Part shown: piece after piece, positions 42,470-51,287 of the stretch
Position numbering within the stretch: position 1 is the stretch's first letter
How the letters are laid out: the number at the start of each line of letters is the position of its first letter
NCBI RefSeq assembly: GCF_023656415.1
Contig: NZ_JAMOIL010000002.1
Coordinates: 62,001-126,000 of the forward strand
Direction: 5' to 3'
DNA length: 64,000 nt
Origin: Nocardioides bruguierae
Lineage (GTDB): Bacteria > Actinomycetota > Actinomycetes > Propionibacteriales > Nocardioidaceae
The notes under the pieces: generated by a model
Databases searched by the model: none
Seen by the model: the letters and a program-made list of their open reading frames with translations, nothing else
Told to the model about the DNA's origin: nothing
Translations under genes and position numbers: made by a program

Positions 42470-43123
42470 GGCCCCGGTGTACCGGCCCGGGCGGTGGTTG
42501 ATCGCGAGCACGAGGTTGAGCAGCGCCGCGCCCACGGCGGAGAGCAGGACGATGGCGGGCGCCTGCACGGCGAAGCCGGCGAGCACCACGCAGACGTCGA
42601 GCACCATCTGCACGTAGCCGGCACGGAGGCCGAGCCGCTCCTGGGCCAGGAGGGCGACGATGTTGAAGCCGCCGAGGCTCGAGCCGTGCCGGAACACGAT
42701 CAGCAGGCCGATGCCGACCAGCAGGTTGCCGGTGAGCACCGCGTAGGGGGAGGCCAGGTCCCCCAGCACCGCGAAGTGCGCGTGCGCGCTGGCGAAGACC
42801 GAGACCAGCACCACCGAGACCAGGCTGCGCACGGTGAACTGCCAGCCCTTGGTGAACACCGCGACCGCGAAGAACGGCAGGTTGACCAGCACGAACATGA
42901 CGCCGAAGGGCAGGCCGAGCGCGTAGGAGACGACGATCGCGAGGCCCGCGGTGCCGCCGGTGACCGCGCCGACGTGGGTGAGCAGCGAGACGCCGAAGCT
43001 CACCGTCCAGGTGCCGGTCAGCACGCCCAGCACGTTCTCCAGGCGGGAGTGCGGCACGACGGCGGGGGCCTGCTGCGCAGGTTCCTGCGCCGGGGTCGGG
43101 GTCTCGGGCTGGGACGCGGTCAC
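42467..43123 (-). CDS. YitT-family membrane protein
   Basis: Five-helix integral membrane protein, 218 residues. The sequence FGVSLLTHVGAVTGGTAGLA, SYALGLPFGVMFVLVNLPFF, HGSSLGGFNIVALLAQERLG is the YitT/DUF161 pattern. The C-terminal DUF2179 domain of larger YitT proteins is absent. Function unknown in the family. The GTG at 43123 is chosen over a TTG at 43159. It is downstream of sulP and possibly in the same transcript (49-base gap). Confidence 0.82.
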   Translation of the reverse strand: MTASQPETPTPAQEPAQQAPAVVPHSRLENVLGVLTGTWTVSFGVSLLTHVGAVTGGTAGLAIVVSYALGLPFGVMFVLVNLPFFAVAVFTKGWQFTVRSLVSVVLVSVFASAHAHFAVLGDLASPYAVLTGNLLVGIGLLIVFRHGSSLGGFNIVALLAQERLGLRAGYVQMVLDVCVVLAGFAVQAPAIVLLSAVGAALLNLVLAINHRPGRYTGA

Positions 43124-43172
43124 GTGCTCAGGGTCGAGCTCGCGACCGCGTCCTGCCAAAACGAGCGGGCCG

Positions 43173-44675
43173 TCAGCCGAGGTTGCCCGAGAGCCGCTCG
43201 TGGCGGGCGGTCGAGTCCTCGTTGAGCCCGTGGATCTCCACCGTCTTGCCCTTGCGGCCGTACTTCGTGGTGACCGAGTCGAGCGCCGCGACGGTCGAGG
43301 CGTCCCAGATGTGGGAGTCGGTCAGGTCGATGACCACGCGGTCCGGGTCCTCCGCGTAGTGGAACTGCGCGTAGAGGTCGTTGCTGGAGGCGAAGAACAG
43401 CTCACCGCTGACGGTGTAGCGGGCCACCTCGGCCCCGTCCTCGACGACCACCGCGCGCTCGACGCGGGCCAGGTGGGCCACCCGCTGGGCGAAGAGCACC
43501 GAGGCGATGAGCACACCCACGATGACGCCGTAGGCGAGGTTGTGGGTGAGGACGGTGACCACGACCGTGGCGAGCATGACGGCGGTCTCGCTGCGCGGCA
43601 TGGAGTGCAGCGTGCGCAGGCTGTGCCAGTCGAAGGTGCCGACCGAGACCATGATCATCACCGCGACCAGCGCGGCCATCGGGATGCGGGCCACCAGGTC
43701 GCCGAGGCCCACGACCAGGATCAGCAGCAGCACGCCGGCGCTGAAGGTGGAGAGCCGGCTGCGCGCGCCGGAGATGCGCACGTTGATCATGGTCTGGCCG
43801 ATCATCGCGCAGCCGCCCATGCCGCCGAAGGCACCGGTGACGATGTTGGCCACGCCCTGGCCCCAGGCCTCGCGGGTCTTGGACGAGCCGGAGTCGGTGA
43901 TGTCGTCGACGAACTTGGCGGTCATCAGGGACTCGAGCAGGCCGACCAGCGCCATCGCCAGGGCGTAGGGGGCGATGATCTCGAGCGTGTCGAGGGAGAA
44001 CGGCACGTCGGGGATCACCAGGGACGGCAGGGACTCCGGCAGCGCGCCCTCGTCGCCGACGTTCGGCAGCGACATCCCGCTGGCCAGGACGATGGCGGTG
44101 ATGATGACGATGGCGACCAGCGGCCCCGGCACCAGCTGGGTCACCCGCGGCATGCCGACGATGATCAGCAGCCCGAGCGCCACCATCGGGTAGACCGCCC
44201 ACGGCACGTCGATGAGGTTGGGCAGCTGCGCGGTGAAGATGAGGATCGCCAGCGCGTTGACGAAGCCGACCATGACCGAGCGCGGCACGAACCGCATCAG
44301 CTTGGCCACGCCTAGCACGCCCAGCACGATCTGGAAGAGGCCGGCCAGCAGCACCGTGGCGATGAGGTAGTCGACGCCGTAGTTCAGCGCCACGGGCGCC
44401 ACCACGAGCGCGACGGCGCCGGTGGCGGCCGAGATCATCGCGGGGCGGCCACCGACGATCGCGATGGTCACGGCCATCGTGAACGAGGCGAACAGGCCGA
44501 GGCGCGGGTCGACGCCGGCGATGATCGAGAACGAGATCGCCTCGGGGATGAGGGCGAGGGCGACGACCAGGCCGGCCACGAGCTCGCGGCGCAGGAGGCG
44601 CGGGCTGCGGAGGACGGTCCGGACGAGGTGGCCCTCGGGGTCGTCGGTCACGGTCGAGGTGGCGGTGGCTGACAC
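43173..44675 (-). CDS. SulP-family anion permease with STAS domain
   Basis: 500 residues. The membrane part (about 30-390) has LIPEAISFSIIAGVDPRLGL, FASFTMAVTIAIVGGRPAMI and TGAFGGMGGCAMIGQTMINV. The C-terminal STAS domain (about 415-490) contains VIDLTDSHIWDASTVAALDS. The family carries sulfate, bicarbonate or C4-dicarboxylates; no carbonic anhydrase is fused or adjacent. The GTG start is 8 bases after TAGGGT (44684-44689), within a MerR-type promoter, so expression is probably controlled by the upstream MerR gene. Confidence 0.93.
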   Translation of the reverse strand: MSATATSTVTDDPEGHLVRTVLRSPRLLRRELVAGLVVALALIPEAISFSIIAGVDPRLGLFASFTMAVTIAIVGGRPAMISAATGAVALVVAPVALNYGVDYLIATVLLAGLFQIVLGVLGVAKLMRFVPRSVMVGFVNALAILIFTAQLPNLIDVPWAVYPMVALGLLIIVGMPRVTQLVPGPLVAIVIITAIVLASGMSLPNVGDEGALPESLPSLVIPDVPFSLDTLEIIAPYALAMALVGLLESLMTAKFVDDITDSGSSKTREAWGQGVANIVTGAFGGMGGCAMIGQTMINVRISGARSRLSTFSAGVLLLILVVGLGDLVARIPMAALVAVMIMVSVGTFDWHSLRTLHSMPRSETAVMLATVVVTVLTHNLAYGVIVGVLIASVLFAQRVAHLARVERAVVVEDGAEVARYTVSGELFFASSNDLYAQFHYAEDPDRVVIDLTDSHIWDASTVAALDSVTTKYGRKGKTVEIHGLNEDSTARHERLSGNLG

Positions 44676-44683
44676 GTGCCGTG

Positions 44684-44713
44684 ACCCTACCCTTCCGTTA
44701 CGGAAGGGTTGAA
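44684..44713 (-). promoter_or_regulatory. MerR-type promoter/operator of sulP
   Basis: On the minus strand TTCAAC (44713-44708), 18-base spacer, TAGGGT (44689-44684). The spacer is filled by the perfect inverted repeat ACCCTTCCG-TAA-CGGAAGGGT (44689-44709). A palindrome between -35 and -10 with a long spacer is the hallmark of MerR-activated promoters. It also overlaps the MerR stop codon. Confidence 0.7.
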
Positions 44714-45180
44714 CTCCCCGAGCCCGACTCCGTGGTGTGATCCGGGACACCTGCTCCGTCGGTCGGACCGTCGATCGGCACGCCGGCCGGGGCGTCGGAC
44801 AGCGCCTCCAGACGGTCCCCGAGACCCGTCGCGAACTCCTCGGCCATGCCCAGCTCGCGGCGCGCCTTCTCCGCGCGCTCGGTGGCCTGGGCGTGGACGG
44901 CGGCCAGCCGCTCGAGCAGCGCCGCGCGCTGCGCACCGGCCGCGCCGGCGTCCAGGGCGTCGACGACCTCCAGCAGGTCCCGCATGGCCTCGAGCGGGAA
45001 GCCGAGCGGCTTCATCCGCTTGATCAGCAGCAGGCGGTCCACGTCGGCGTCGGCGTAGAGCCGGAACCCGCCGGCGGAGCGGTCCGCGGGCACGACGAGA
45101 CGCATCTCCTCGTAGTAGCGGATGCTGCGCAGGCTCAGCCCGACGCGCTCGGCGACCTCGCCGATCTGGAGCAGCGACAC
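44698..45180 (-). CDS. MerR-family transcriptional regulator
   Basis: 160 residues. HTH and wing: LQIGEVAERVGLSLRSIRYY, EEMRLVVPADRSAGGFRLYA (1-44), then IKRMKPLGFPLEAMRDLLEV and a dimerisation coiled coil (about 78-118). The acidic C-terminal tail contains no cysteine at all, so it is not a CueR/MerR-type metal thiolate sensor. GTG start, 4 bases after the DUF302 stop. Its likely target is the sulP promoter directly downstream. Confidence 0.88.
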   Translation of the reverse strand: MSLLQIGEVAERVGLSLRSIRYYEEMRLVVPADRSAGGFRLYADADVDRLLLIKRMKPLGFPLEAMRDLLEVVDALDAGAAGAQRAALLERLAAVHAQATERAEKARRELGMAEEFATGLGDRLEALSDAPAGVPIDGPTDGAGVPDHTTESGSGSSTLP

Positions 45181-45184
45181 CGGG

Positions 45185-45580
45185 TCAGAGCGCGGCGAGC
45201 GCGGCCTGGAGCCGCGTCCGGGCGTCCTCGGCCACGCCGCACAGCGGCGCGTCCGCGTCCACGCCGGCGAGGCCCACCATGGCCTGGGGGTCGAACGCCT
45301 CGACGACGGTGCCGGCCTCGGTCTCGCGGACGACGACGTTGCACGGCAGGACGGCGGCGATCGACGGCTCGGCCTGGATGGCCGCGTGGGCCAGCGGCGG
45401 ACGGCAGGCGCCGAGGATGACCTGGGGCGCGATGTCGACGTCGATCTTGGCCTTGAGCGTGGCCTGCATGTCGATCTCGGTGAGCACGCCGAAGCCCTGC
45501 TCGGCCAGGGCGGCCCGGGTCGCCTCGACGGTCTCGGCCCACGGGCGGTCGAGGGTGCGGATGAGGGTGAACGAGGCCAT
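45185..45580 (-). CDS. DUF302 family protein
   Basis: 131 residues: ETVEATRAALAEQGFGVLTE, IDMQATLKAKI, VILGACRPPLAHAAIQAEPS, AAVLPCNVVVRE are the DUF302 signature, including the conserved PCN. The role is unknown; members are often beside sulfur, sulfide or metal-related genes. Here it opens an apparent operon DUF302-merR-sulP. ATG 45580 follows GGAGCG; TAGGGT at 45631-45636 is a possible -10. Confidence 0.87.
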   Translation of the reverse strand: MASFTLIRTLDRPWAETVEATRAALAEQGFGVLTEIDMQATLKAKIDVDIAPQVILGACRPPLAHAAIQAEPSIAAVLPCNVVVRETEAGTVVEAFDPQAMVGLAGVDADAPLCGVAEDARTRLQAALAAL

Positions 45581-45659
45581 GACACGCTCCACGGGTCTGC
45601 GACGTCCCGGTCGCCGCCGGGCTTGCCCCGACCCTAGCGAGGACCCGGGCGGGCCGCCC

Positions 45660-46283
45660 TCACGGGAGCCGCGGCAGCAGCGGCGGCGCGGTCGTCAGGC
45701 GGGCGAGCGTCTCGCGCAGGTGCACGGCGATGTCCTCGCGGCGCACCTCGACCTCGGGCGTCCACACCCCGTCGGCCTGCATCTGCTCGGAGAGCTCGGA
45801 GTAGTACTCCAGGACGAGGCCGGCCGTGCGGGCCGTCATCAGCGCCTGGAGGTCGCCGCGCTCGCGGCCCATCCGCGCGAGCACGGCCTGCTCCAGGTCG
45901 CGGCGCTCGTCGGCGACCAGCTCCAGCACCCGGCCGCGCACGGACGGGGTGGCGAGGACGACGGCCTGGGCGCGCGTCACCAGGCTGTGCTCGCGGGGCG
46001 CCGCGAGCACGTCCAGCAGCATCTCCCCCAGCGCCACCTCGATCGGCTCCTGCTCGGGACGTCGCAGCAGGGCGTCCGCGAGACGCCCGACCACCTGGAG
46101 CGGCTCGACCAGCAGGAGGTCCTTGGAGGCGAAGTAGCGGTAGAGGGTCGAGGAGCCGACGCCGGCGGCCGCGGCGATCTCCTCCATCGTCGTGCTCTCG
46201 TAGCCATGGTCGAGGAACAGGCCGAGAGCGACGTCCAGGATGGTGCGCCGCGTCCTCGCGGCGTTCTCCTCACGCAGTCCCAT
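45660..46283 (-). CDS. TetR-family regulator
   Basis: 207 residues; HTH TMEEIAAAAGVGSSTLYRYF at about 32-51, helical ligand domain beyond. It is divergent from an MMPL transporter, with a perfect operator-like inverted repeat between them at 46299-46321, so it most likely represses that transporter and itself. TAGCAT (46290-46295) 6 bases before the ATG predicts a leaderless mRNA. Confidence 0.9.
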   Translation of the reverse strand: MGLREENAARTRRTILDVALGLFLDHGYESTTMEEIAAAAGVGSSTLYRYFASKDLLLVEPLQVVGRLADALLRRPEQEPIEVALGEMLLDVLAAPREHSLVTRAQAVVLATPSVRGRVLELVADERRDLEQAVLARMGRERGDLQALMTARTAGLVLEYYSELSEQMQADGVWTPEVEVRREDIAVHLRETLARLTTAPPLLPRLP

Positions 46284-46289
46284 GTGGGC

Positions 46290-46340
46290 ATGCTAACAGT
46301 AACTCCCATCTTGGGAGTTACTTCCAGATTTGCCTACACT
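46290..46340. promoter_or_regulatory. TetR operator and divergent promoters
   Basis: GTAACTCCC (46299-46307) and GGGAGTTAC (46313-46321) form a perfect 9-bp inverted repeat with a 5-base centre. Rightward: TTGGGA (46311-46316), 18-base spacer, TACACT (46335-46340) for the MMPL gene. Leftward: TAGCAT (46295-46290) for tetR. The operator covers the rightward -35 and the leftward spacer. Confidence 0.8.
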
Positions 46341-46422
46341 CGACCCTGTCGCCGACCGATGGTGTGATCGAGACACACCTGTGGATCGCCCGGCGGACCC
46401 GAACCCTGATGGAGGACCCGCG

Positions 46423-48699
46423 ATGGCATGGCACCTGTTCCGACTCGGAAGGGGCTCGTTCCGGCACCGCCGACTGGTGGCGAGCCTGTGGCTGGCCCTC
46501 CTGGTCGCCGTGGGCATCGCCGCGACCACGCTGGGGGGTGAGACCTCCGACAACTTCGAGCTGGACGGGATCGAGTCGACCGACGCGTTCTCCCTGATCG
46601 AGGACCGCACCCCCGACTCCGGCATCGACGGCGCGACGGCGCAGGTGGTCTTCCAGGCCCCGGACGGCGAGACGCTCACCGACCCCGCCAACCAGCAGGC
46701 CGTGAGCGACGCGCTGGCCGCCGTGCAGACCGAGGACGTCGTGAGCGTCTCGGACCCGTTCACCACCGGCACCATCAGCCAGGACGGCACGGTCGCCTAC
46801 GCCTCGGTCTCCTACACCGTCCAGGCCATCGAGATGACCGAGGCCGACCGCGACGCCCTCGACGACGTCAAGACCACCGGCGAGGACGCGGGCCTGCTCG
46901 TGGCCGTCGGCGGTGACGCCGTCGCGCCCGAGACCGCACCCCCGGTCGGCGAGGTCGTCGGCATCGCCGTCGCTCTCGTGGTCCTCACCCTGACCTTCGG
47001 CTCGCTGGTCGCTGCCGGCATGCCGCTGCTCACCGCGCTCATCGGCGTCGGCGTCGGCTTCCTCGGCATCACGATCATGACGGGCTTCGTCGAGCTCTCC
47101 TCGACCACGCCCGCGCTGGGCTCCATGCTCGGCCTGGCGGTCGGCATCGACTACGCGCTGTTCATCATGTCCCGCTACCAGCACGAGGTCGCCGAGGGGC
47201 GCGACCGCGAGGAGGCGGCCGGCGTCGCCGTCGGCACCGCGGGCTCCGCCGTGATCTTCGCGGGCCTCACCGTCATCATCGCGCTGGCCGGCCTCACGGT
47301 GGTCGGCATCGGCTTCCTGACCCAGATGGGCGTCGCGGCCGCCGCGATGGTCGCCGTCACCGTGGTCCTCTCCCTCACCCTGCTGCCCGCCATCCTGGGC
47401 TTCGGCGGCAACCGCGCCATCGGCCGCGCCGCCCGCAAGGCGGTCGCGGAGGAGCAGGCCGAGGCGAGCGGCACCCCCGCCAAGGCGCACCTGGGCACTC
47501 GCTGGGCCTCGTTCCTGAGCCGCTTCCGCTGGCCCGCCGTGGTCGGCGGCATCGCGCTGGCCGCGGTCGTCTCGATCCCGGTCGCCTCGATGGAGCTGGC
47601 CCTGCCCGACAACGGCACGGCCGCCGAGGGCAGCGACGCCCGGATCGCCTACGACCTCATCTCCGACAACTTCGGCCCCGGCTTCAACGGCCCGCTGGTC
47701 GTCGTCGTCGACACCGCCGGCGCCGACGACCCGGCCGCGGCCTACCAGACGGCCTTCGCCGAGCTGGGCGGCGTCTCCGACGACGTCACCGCGATCGTGC
47801 CGGCCGTGACCAGCGACTCCGCGAAGGCCCAGCAGGCCTTCGCCCAGCAGCTGGACGCGGTCCAGTTCGCCACCATCACCGTCATCCCCTCCTCCGGCCC
47901 CTCGGACCAGGCCACCAAGGACCTGGTCAGCGACATCCGCAGCACCCTGGCCGACCTCGAGGACGAGACCGGCGCCCGCGCGCTGGTGACCGGTCAGACC
48001 GCCGTCGGGGTCGACATCTCCGACGAGCTGGCCGCCGCGTTCCCGAAGTACCTGCTGGTCGTGGTGGGCCTGGCCTTCGTCCTGCTGGTGCTGGTGTTCC
48101 GCTCCCTGCTGGTGCCGCTCAAGGCTGCCCTCGGCTTCCTGCTCTCGGTGGGCATCTCGCTGGGCGCGACCGTGGCCGTCTTCCAGTGGGGCTGGCTGGG
48201 CTCCGTCATCGGGCTCGACGGCGAGTCCCCGGTGATGTTCCTGCTGCCCATCCTGCTCACCGGCATCCTGTTCGGCCTGGCGATGGACTACGAGGTGTTC
48301 CTCGTGACCCGGATGCGCGAGGCCTGGGTGCACGGCACCGAGGCCCGTCGCGCGGTGATCGACGGCTTCCAGCACAGCTCCCGGGTCGTGGTGGCCGCCG
48401 CGTTGATCATGATCGGCGTGTTCGCGGGCTTCGCGCTGGCCGACGACGTGATCATCAAGTCGATCGGCTTCGCGCTGGCGATCGGCGTGCTGGCCGACGC
48501 GTTCCTGGTCCGCATGCTCATCGTGCCGGCCGTGATGGCGATCATCGGTGAGCGGATCTGGTGGATGCCCCGCTGGCTGGCCAAGGTGCTGCCCAACCTC
48601 GACATCGAGGGCGAGGGGCTCGTGCGCCGGCTCGGCCACGCGCCGCGCAGCACGGGTGCCGGCTCGACGGTCGACTCCCCCACCGGTTCCGCCGACTGA
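46423..48699 (+). CDS. MMPL/RND-family transporter
   Basis: Proton-driven exporter of about 12 membrane helices, 758 residues. The two MMPL halves each carry the family motif: GIDYALFIMSRYQHEVAEGR near residue 241 and AMDYEVFLVTRMREAWVHGT near 620, with the Asp-Tyr pairs involved in proton transfer. Two large exterior domains lie after helix 1 and helix 7. Substrates of the family are lipids or drugs; the TetR next door suggests inducible efflux. ATG 46423 is preceded by GGAGG. Confidence 0.92.
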   Translation: MAWHLFRLGRGSFRHRRLVASLWLALLVAVGIAATTLGGETSDNFELDGIESTDAFSLIEDRTPDSGIDGATAQVVFQAPDGETLTDPANQQAVSDALAAVQTEDVVSVSDPFTTGTISQDGTVAYASVSYTVQAIEMTEADRDALDDVKTTGEDAGLLVAVGGDAVAPETAPPVGEVVGIAVALVVLTLTFGSLVAAGMPLLTALIGVGVGFLGITIMTGFVELSSTTPALGSMLGLAVGIDYALFIMSRYQHEVAEGRDREEAAGVAVGTAGSAVIFAGLTVIIALAGLTVVGIGFLTQMGVAAAAMVAVTVVLSLTLLPAILGFGGNRAIGRAARKAVAEEQAEASGTPAKAHLGTRWASFLSRFRWPAVVGGIALAAVVSIPVASMELALPDNGTAAEGSDARIAYDLISDNFGPGFNGPLVVVVDTAGADDPAAAYQTAFAELGGVSDDVTAIVPAVTSDSAKAQQAFAQQLDAVQFATITVIPSSGPSDQATKDLVSDIRSTLADLEDETGARALVTGQTAVGVDISDELAAAFPKYLLVVVGLAFVLLVLVFRSLLVPLKAALGFLLSVGISLGATVAVFQWGWLGSVIGLDGESPVMFLLPILLTGILFGLAMDYEVFLVTRMREAWVHGTEARRAVIDGFQHSSRVVVAAALIMIGVFAGFALADDVIIKSIGFALAIGVLADAFLVRMLIVPAVMAIIGERIWWMPRWLAKVLPNLDIEGEGLVRRLGHAPRSTGAGSTVDSPTGSAD

Positions 48700-48720
48700 C
48701 GCAGGCGGTCCCGGCGCGCC

Positions 48721-49848
48721 TCACGACGCCGGGTCGGGCTCCCGCCCGGCCCGGCGTCGCTGCTCCGGATCGCCGCCGCCCTGGTCCGCGCGGCGCAGTC
48801 GCCCCTGGTCCGTGGAGGGCCACATCCGCTCGATCTCGGCGTTGAGCTCGGCCCCGACCAGCACCACGATCGCCGAGATCCACAGCCACAGCACCACCGC
48901 GATCGGGGTGCCCATCTGCCGGTAGGCGACGTCACCGGTGCCGCTGACCAGCAGGTAGGCCCGCAGCCCGGCCGCCGCGAGGACCCAGCCGACCATGGCC
49001 AGCACGGCCCCCGGCAGGTCCCGGCGCCACGGCGTCCGCCACGGGACGCCGACGTGGTAGAGCGTCGTCAGGGCGGCCATCACCAGCAGGCCCAGCGCCG
49101 GGTAGTAGAGCCAGGACGTGGCGTCCAGCAGCGAGTTCGCCGCGCCGTCCGGCATCAGCGCGCGCAGCAGCCGCGGCCCGAGCACCAGCAGCGGCAGGAT
49201 CGCCACGGCGCCCACCAGCCCGGCCACCGTCAGGAAGAAGGCGAGGATGCGCCGCTTCCAGCCCGAGCGCGCCTCGGCCTCGGCGTCGTAGGCGATCACG
49301 ATCGTCTCCAGCGAGCGGTTGACCGCCCGCGACCCGGTCCACAGCGCCAGCACCAGGCCGATGCCCGCCACGTCCGCGCGGCCCTGGGAGAGCACCTGCT
49401 CGGCGACGTCGGAGTAGGCCGCGTAGGTGGAGTCGGAGAGCACCGTGGACGGCAGCCCGTAGACCACCGTCTCCAGCTGCTGGGTGTTCTCGGCGTCCAG
49501 CGCCGCCGCGACGTAGCCCAGCGAGCCGAGCAGCACCAGCAGCAGCGCCGGCAGCGAGATGAGCGTGAACAGCGCCGTCTCCGCCGCCAGCCCGGGCACC
49601 CGGTCGTCGAAGGTCTCGCGGACCGTCACCACCGTCAGGTCCCACACGGCCCGCAGCGGGCGCGGGAGCCGGTCGCGCACCCGGTCGGCGTGCGCGAGGG
49701 CGCGGCGCTCCGCCTCGTCCCGACGCTCGCGGACGTGGCCGGTGACCCGGTCCCCCACCTGGCGTCCGGCGCGGCGCACGTGGCGCGCGCGGCGCTCGAG
49801 CCGCCGGCTCGTCGAGCGGCCCTCGTCCGTGTCCGGCACGGCGCTCAT
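48721..49848 (-). CDS. YihY/BrkB-family inner membrane protein
   Basis: 375 residues with about six membrane helices in the YihY pattern: VPGLAAETALFTLISLPALL, DVAGIGLVLALWTGSRAVNR and GSRAVNRSLETIVIAYDAEA, then GAVLAMVGWVLAAAGLRAYL. Long Arg-rich cytoplasmic tails at both ends. Family function is unsettled. It starts 10 bases after the ACT-domain gene and is probably in its operon. Confidence 0.87.
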   Translation of the reverse strand: MSAVPDTDEGRSTSRRLERRARHVRRAGRQVGDRVTGHVRERRDEAERRALAHADRVRDRLPRPLRAVWDLTVVTVRETFDDRVPGLAAETALFTLISLPALLLVLLGSLGYVAAALDAENTQQLETVVYGLPSTVLSDSTYAAYSDVAEQVLSQGRADVAGIGLVLALWTGSRAVNRSLETIVIAYDAEAEARSGWKRRILAFFLTVAGLVGAVAILPLLVLGPRLLRALMPDGAANSLLDATSWLYYPALGLLVMAALTTLYHVGVPWRTPWRRDLPGAVLAMVGWVLAAAGLRAYLLVSGTGDVAYRQMGTPIAVVLWLWISAIVVLVGAELNAEIERMWPSTDQGRLRRADQGGGDPEQRRRAGREPDPAS

Positions 49849-49858
49849 CCCGGGAACC

Positions 49859-50398
49859 TCAGGTCCGGTCGGCGCCGGGCCCCATCGTGAGGTCGACCAT
49901 CAGCTCGTCGGCCAACCGCTCCAGCGGGCCGCTCACCGCCGCCGCGTCCAGGTCGGCCGGCACGCTCAGCCGGGCCTCGACCTCGAACAGCAGACCGCCC
50001 GCCATCGGGGCCTCGGTGACCGAGGTGGCCAGCTCGTCGATGCCGACCCCGTGGCCGGCCAGCGCTGCGGAGACCTCGGCCAGGATGCCGGGGCGATCCT
50101 GCCCGACCAGGTGCAGGTGCCAGTGGTCGACGCCCGCGGCGTCCTCGGACCGGCTGTCCGGCTGGGCGGGCGCGACCCCGACCGTGAGGCCCGCCGCGGA
50201 GAGGTCGACCAGCGCGGCCTCCAGCGCCACCACCTGGCTGTCGGGGACGTCCACGAGGACGACACCGGCGAACTTGCCCGCCAGCCGCGCCATCTCGGAG
50301 CGCTGCCAGGAGCCGCGGTGGTCGGAGATCGCCGCGGAGAGGGCGGAGACGAGGCCGGCGCGGTCGTCGCCGATGACGGTGAGCACGAGGGTGGCCAT
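49859..50398 (-). CDS. tandem ACT-domain regulator, GcvR-like
   Basis: 179 residues: two ACT domains, LVLTVIGDDRAGLVSALSAA (1-75) and HLHLVGQDRPGILAEVSAAL (about 92-170). In enteric bacteria GcvR, a two-ACT protein, antagonises the activator of glycine cleavage; no gcv gene is nearby here, so its partner is unknown. TAGCCT (50405-50410) 6 bases before the ATG predicts a leaderless mRNA, and an 8-bp inverted repeat covers that element. Confidence 0.85.
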   Translation of the reverse strand: MATLVLTVIGDDRAGLVSALSAAISDHRGSWQRSEMARLAGKFAGVVLVDVPDSQVVALEAALVDLSAAGLTVGVAPAQPDSRSEDAAGVDHWHLHLVGQDRPGILAEVSAALAGHGVGIDELATSVTEAPMAGGLLFEVEARLSVPADLDAAAVSGPLERLADELMVDLTMGPGADRT

Positions 50399-50400
50399 GG

Positions 50401-50420
50401 CGGGAGGCTAGTGCCTCCCG
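50401..50420 (-). promoter_or_regulatory. inverted repeat over the -10 of the ACT gene
   Basis: CGGGAGGC-TAGT-GCCTCCCG (50401-50420) is a perfect 8-bp inverted repeat overlapping TAGCCT. It could be an operator or the terminator of another transcript. Confidence 0.45.
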
Positions 50421-50462
50421 CCACGGCCCGGTGCCCCTCGTCGGGGTGGCCGACGGCGCCGA

Positions 50463-51287
50463 CTACCAGGTGGTGACGGTCTCGAGCGTTGCGCCGCCGT
50501 CGCTGCTGCGCTCGAGCCCCTCGCTGGTGGCGACCCACACGTGCCCGTCCGGCCCGGCCGCGAGGGCGCGGAGCTCGCCGTCGACGGCGGCGCCCTCCGT
50601 CCAGGTGCTCAGGTCCTCGCTGGTGCGCAGGACGCCGTCGACGCCGACCCCGACGAGGGTGCCGTCCGGGGCCAGGTCGACGAGGACCAGCAGCGGGGCG
50701 TCGGGCAGCGGCGTGAACGTGGCGCCACCGTCGGTGCTCAGCTGCGGCCCGTTGCCCGTGGTCGCGACGATCCGGCCGTCGTCGGCGGCCAGGTCGGCGA
50801 CGGCCGCATCGGTCGCCACGGTCGTCCACGACGCGCCCTCGTCCTCGGAGACCAGGACGGACCCCGACGCACCGTCGAAGCCGACGACGCCGCCGTCCCA
50901 GGCGTCGAGCGCGTCGAAGTCGACGGTGCCCCCGAGCGAGACCTCCGCCCACGACGCCCCGTCGTCCCCGGAGCTGAGGAGGCCGAGGTTGCCCGGCCCC
51001 GCCTCGTCCTCGCCGGGGTGGCCGCTGGCGTAGAGGCGGTCGCCGCCCACGGCGAAGCCCATGAGGTCGCTGGAGATGCCGCCGACGCGGGCCGTCTCGT
51101 CGCCGTCCCAGGCCACGAGCCCCTCGTGGGTGGCGATCAGCACGGTGCCGGGGTCCACGGGGTCGACCGCGATGCCGTGCACGTGGGTCAGGTCGACCGC
51201 GGAGGGACCCTCGTCGGCGCCGCAGGCGGAGAGCCCCGCCAGCCCGAGACCACCCAGCACGAGGCCGGCGGCGAGGGAGGCCCTCAC
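50463..51287 (-). CDS. beta-propeller lipoprotein, F510_1955 / photosystem-II assembly-factor-like
   Basis: 274 residues. Signal peptide with lipobox LSAC (Cys22). At least five repeats of the type SSGDDGASWAEV, SEDEGASWTTV, STDGGATFTPL, RTSEDLSTWTEG, SSDGGATLETV show a BNR/Asp-box beta-propeller. DLTHVHGIAVDPVDPGTVLI resembles the F510_1955 group found beside copper genes. GTG start overlaps the DUF305 stop (GTGA). Expected on the outer face of the membrane. Confidence 0.82.
   Translation of the reverse strand: MRASLAAGLVLGGLGLAGLSACGADEGPSAVDLTHVHGIAVDPVDPGTVLIATHEGLVAWDGDETARVGGISSDLMGFAVGGDRLYASGHPGEDEAGPGNLGLLSSGDDGASWAEVSLGGTVDFDALDAWDGGVVGFDGASGSVLVSEDEGASWTTVATDAAVADLAADDGRIVATTGNGPQLSTDGGATFTPLPDAPLLVLVDLAPDGTLVGVGVDGVLRTSEDLSTWTEGAAVDGELRALAAGPDGHVWVATSEGLERSSDGGATLETVTTW

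Noticed and set aside
44689..44709. Copper-type CueR operator (ACCTTCC-N7-GGAAGGT)
   Set aside because: Arms look similar but spacing differs and the neighbouring MerR protein has no cysteine to bind copper.
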